From positions 100,119 to 150,305 of the forward strand of contig CALGPK010000031.1 in the NCBI GenBank assembly GCA_937960415.1: a stretch of DNA of 50,187 bases, written 5' to 3'. This document shows, in pieces, positions 49,980 through 50,187 of the stretch. The stretch is from an uncultured Bacteroidales bacterium (lineage in GTDB: Bacteria > Bacteroidota > Bacteroidia > Bacteroidales > GWA2-32-17). The first letter of the stretch is position 1; each line of letters starts with the position of its first letter. Position numbers and translations under genes: made by a program. The notes under the pieces are model-generated. The model was given only the letters and a program-made list of their open reading frames with translations. It did not search any database and was not told where the DNA came from.

Positions 49980-50187
49980 CTATTTTTTGCGTTTAAAAAC
50001 GTAGCGAGTAATAAATATACCCTGCCCATCTCCTTTTCCTGCATCACTTTCTACTCCACTTGCAACAAAAGCAAGTTCCCATCCTTCTGCTGCCATTTCG
50101 TTTAATTTGGAAGTAACAAGAGCATCGTTCGATGCTATGTTCTGAAAGTTAATACCTACCATCGAAAAGAAATTCAACATTTTAGTT
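49980..50187 (-). CDS. DUF4177-like small protein, 5' end beyond the window
   Basis: An open frame continues past the window edge; the first Met inside (50180) is probably internal because the preceding codons (Thr-Lys) are open and the usual N-terminal strand of this family is missing. Visible part: KLNEMAAEGWELAFVASGV, matching the 'LNxxxxxGWELvxv' core of DUF4177, then a Gly-rich turn and a final strand ITRYVFKRKK. Members are small soluble proteins of unknown function. It converges on the hydrolase gene, with its terminator embedded in that gene. Confidence 0.65.
   Translation of the reverse strand, partial: TKMLNFFSMVGINFQNIASNDALVTSKLNEMAAEGWELAFVASGVESDAGKGDGQGIFITRYVFKRKK

Overview
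The window looks like a chromosomal segment of a low-GC anaerobic or fermentative member of the Bacteroidota, probably Bacteroidales-like. The support is type IX secretion (T9SS) cargo with both type A and type B C-terminal signals, a PorP/SprF partner, OmpA/PD40 proteins including one with PorE-like architecture, and a butyrate/acetate acyl-phosphate operon. Promoters resemble the Bacteroidetes TTG-N17-21-TAnnTTTG pattern, Shine-Dalgarno sequences are rare, and the tRNA has no encoded CCA. No insertion sequence, phage, CRISPR array or rRNA was seen. The genus cannot be fixed from sequence reading alone.

Layout. 1-2.3 kb: tail of a NadR-like kinase/ATPase, a TatD nuclease overlapping a type I asparaginase, and tRNA-Ser(GGA). 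2.3-4.6 kb: an ExbB / small membrane protein / ExbD / ExbD energy-transduction operon ending in a two-way terminator. 4.6-20.6 kb: an all-minus run. It holds a T9SS cargo protein and a saccharopine dehydrogenase-like enzyme. It then holds a tightly packed seven-gene envelope operon with its own promoter (OmpA/PD40, TPR-SpoIIE phosphatase, NlpC/P60, FtsX-type permease, DUF4139 protein, Wzm, Wzt), and a proline dehydrogenase / membrane protein / dprA operon. 21.1-25.4 kb: a pta-ackA-ptb-buk operon. 25.5-30 kb: a minus operon of TPR protein, PorE-like protein, hemerythrin-like protein and a LuxR-type regulator with a degenerate receiver.

30.4-37.4 kb (plus strand): an aromatic amino acid lyase (HutH-like) whose MIO triad reads Ala-Cys-Gly, then a sigma-54 activator without a sensory domain, lptE, a TPR protein, secG and groES-groEL. 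37.4-44.7 kb: a 2094-residue secreted adhesin with about 15 SprB-type repeats, overlapping its PorP/SprF partner. 45-50 kb (plus strand): a gingipain-like T9SS cargo protein followed by two proteins of unknown function and two alpha/beta hydrolases, then the edge of a DUF4177-like gene.

The most unusual non-coding signal is a family of three diverged intergenic elements, about 105-130 bp each, at 20.8, 30.2 and 35.2 kb. Each lies upstream of a recognisable promoter, and two carry the same small hairpin with a wobble change that keeps the stem. The other items worth a second look are the Cys-containing lyase and the uncharacterised T9SS protease-like cluster. I found no single large system that I can call new with confidence.
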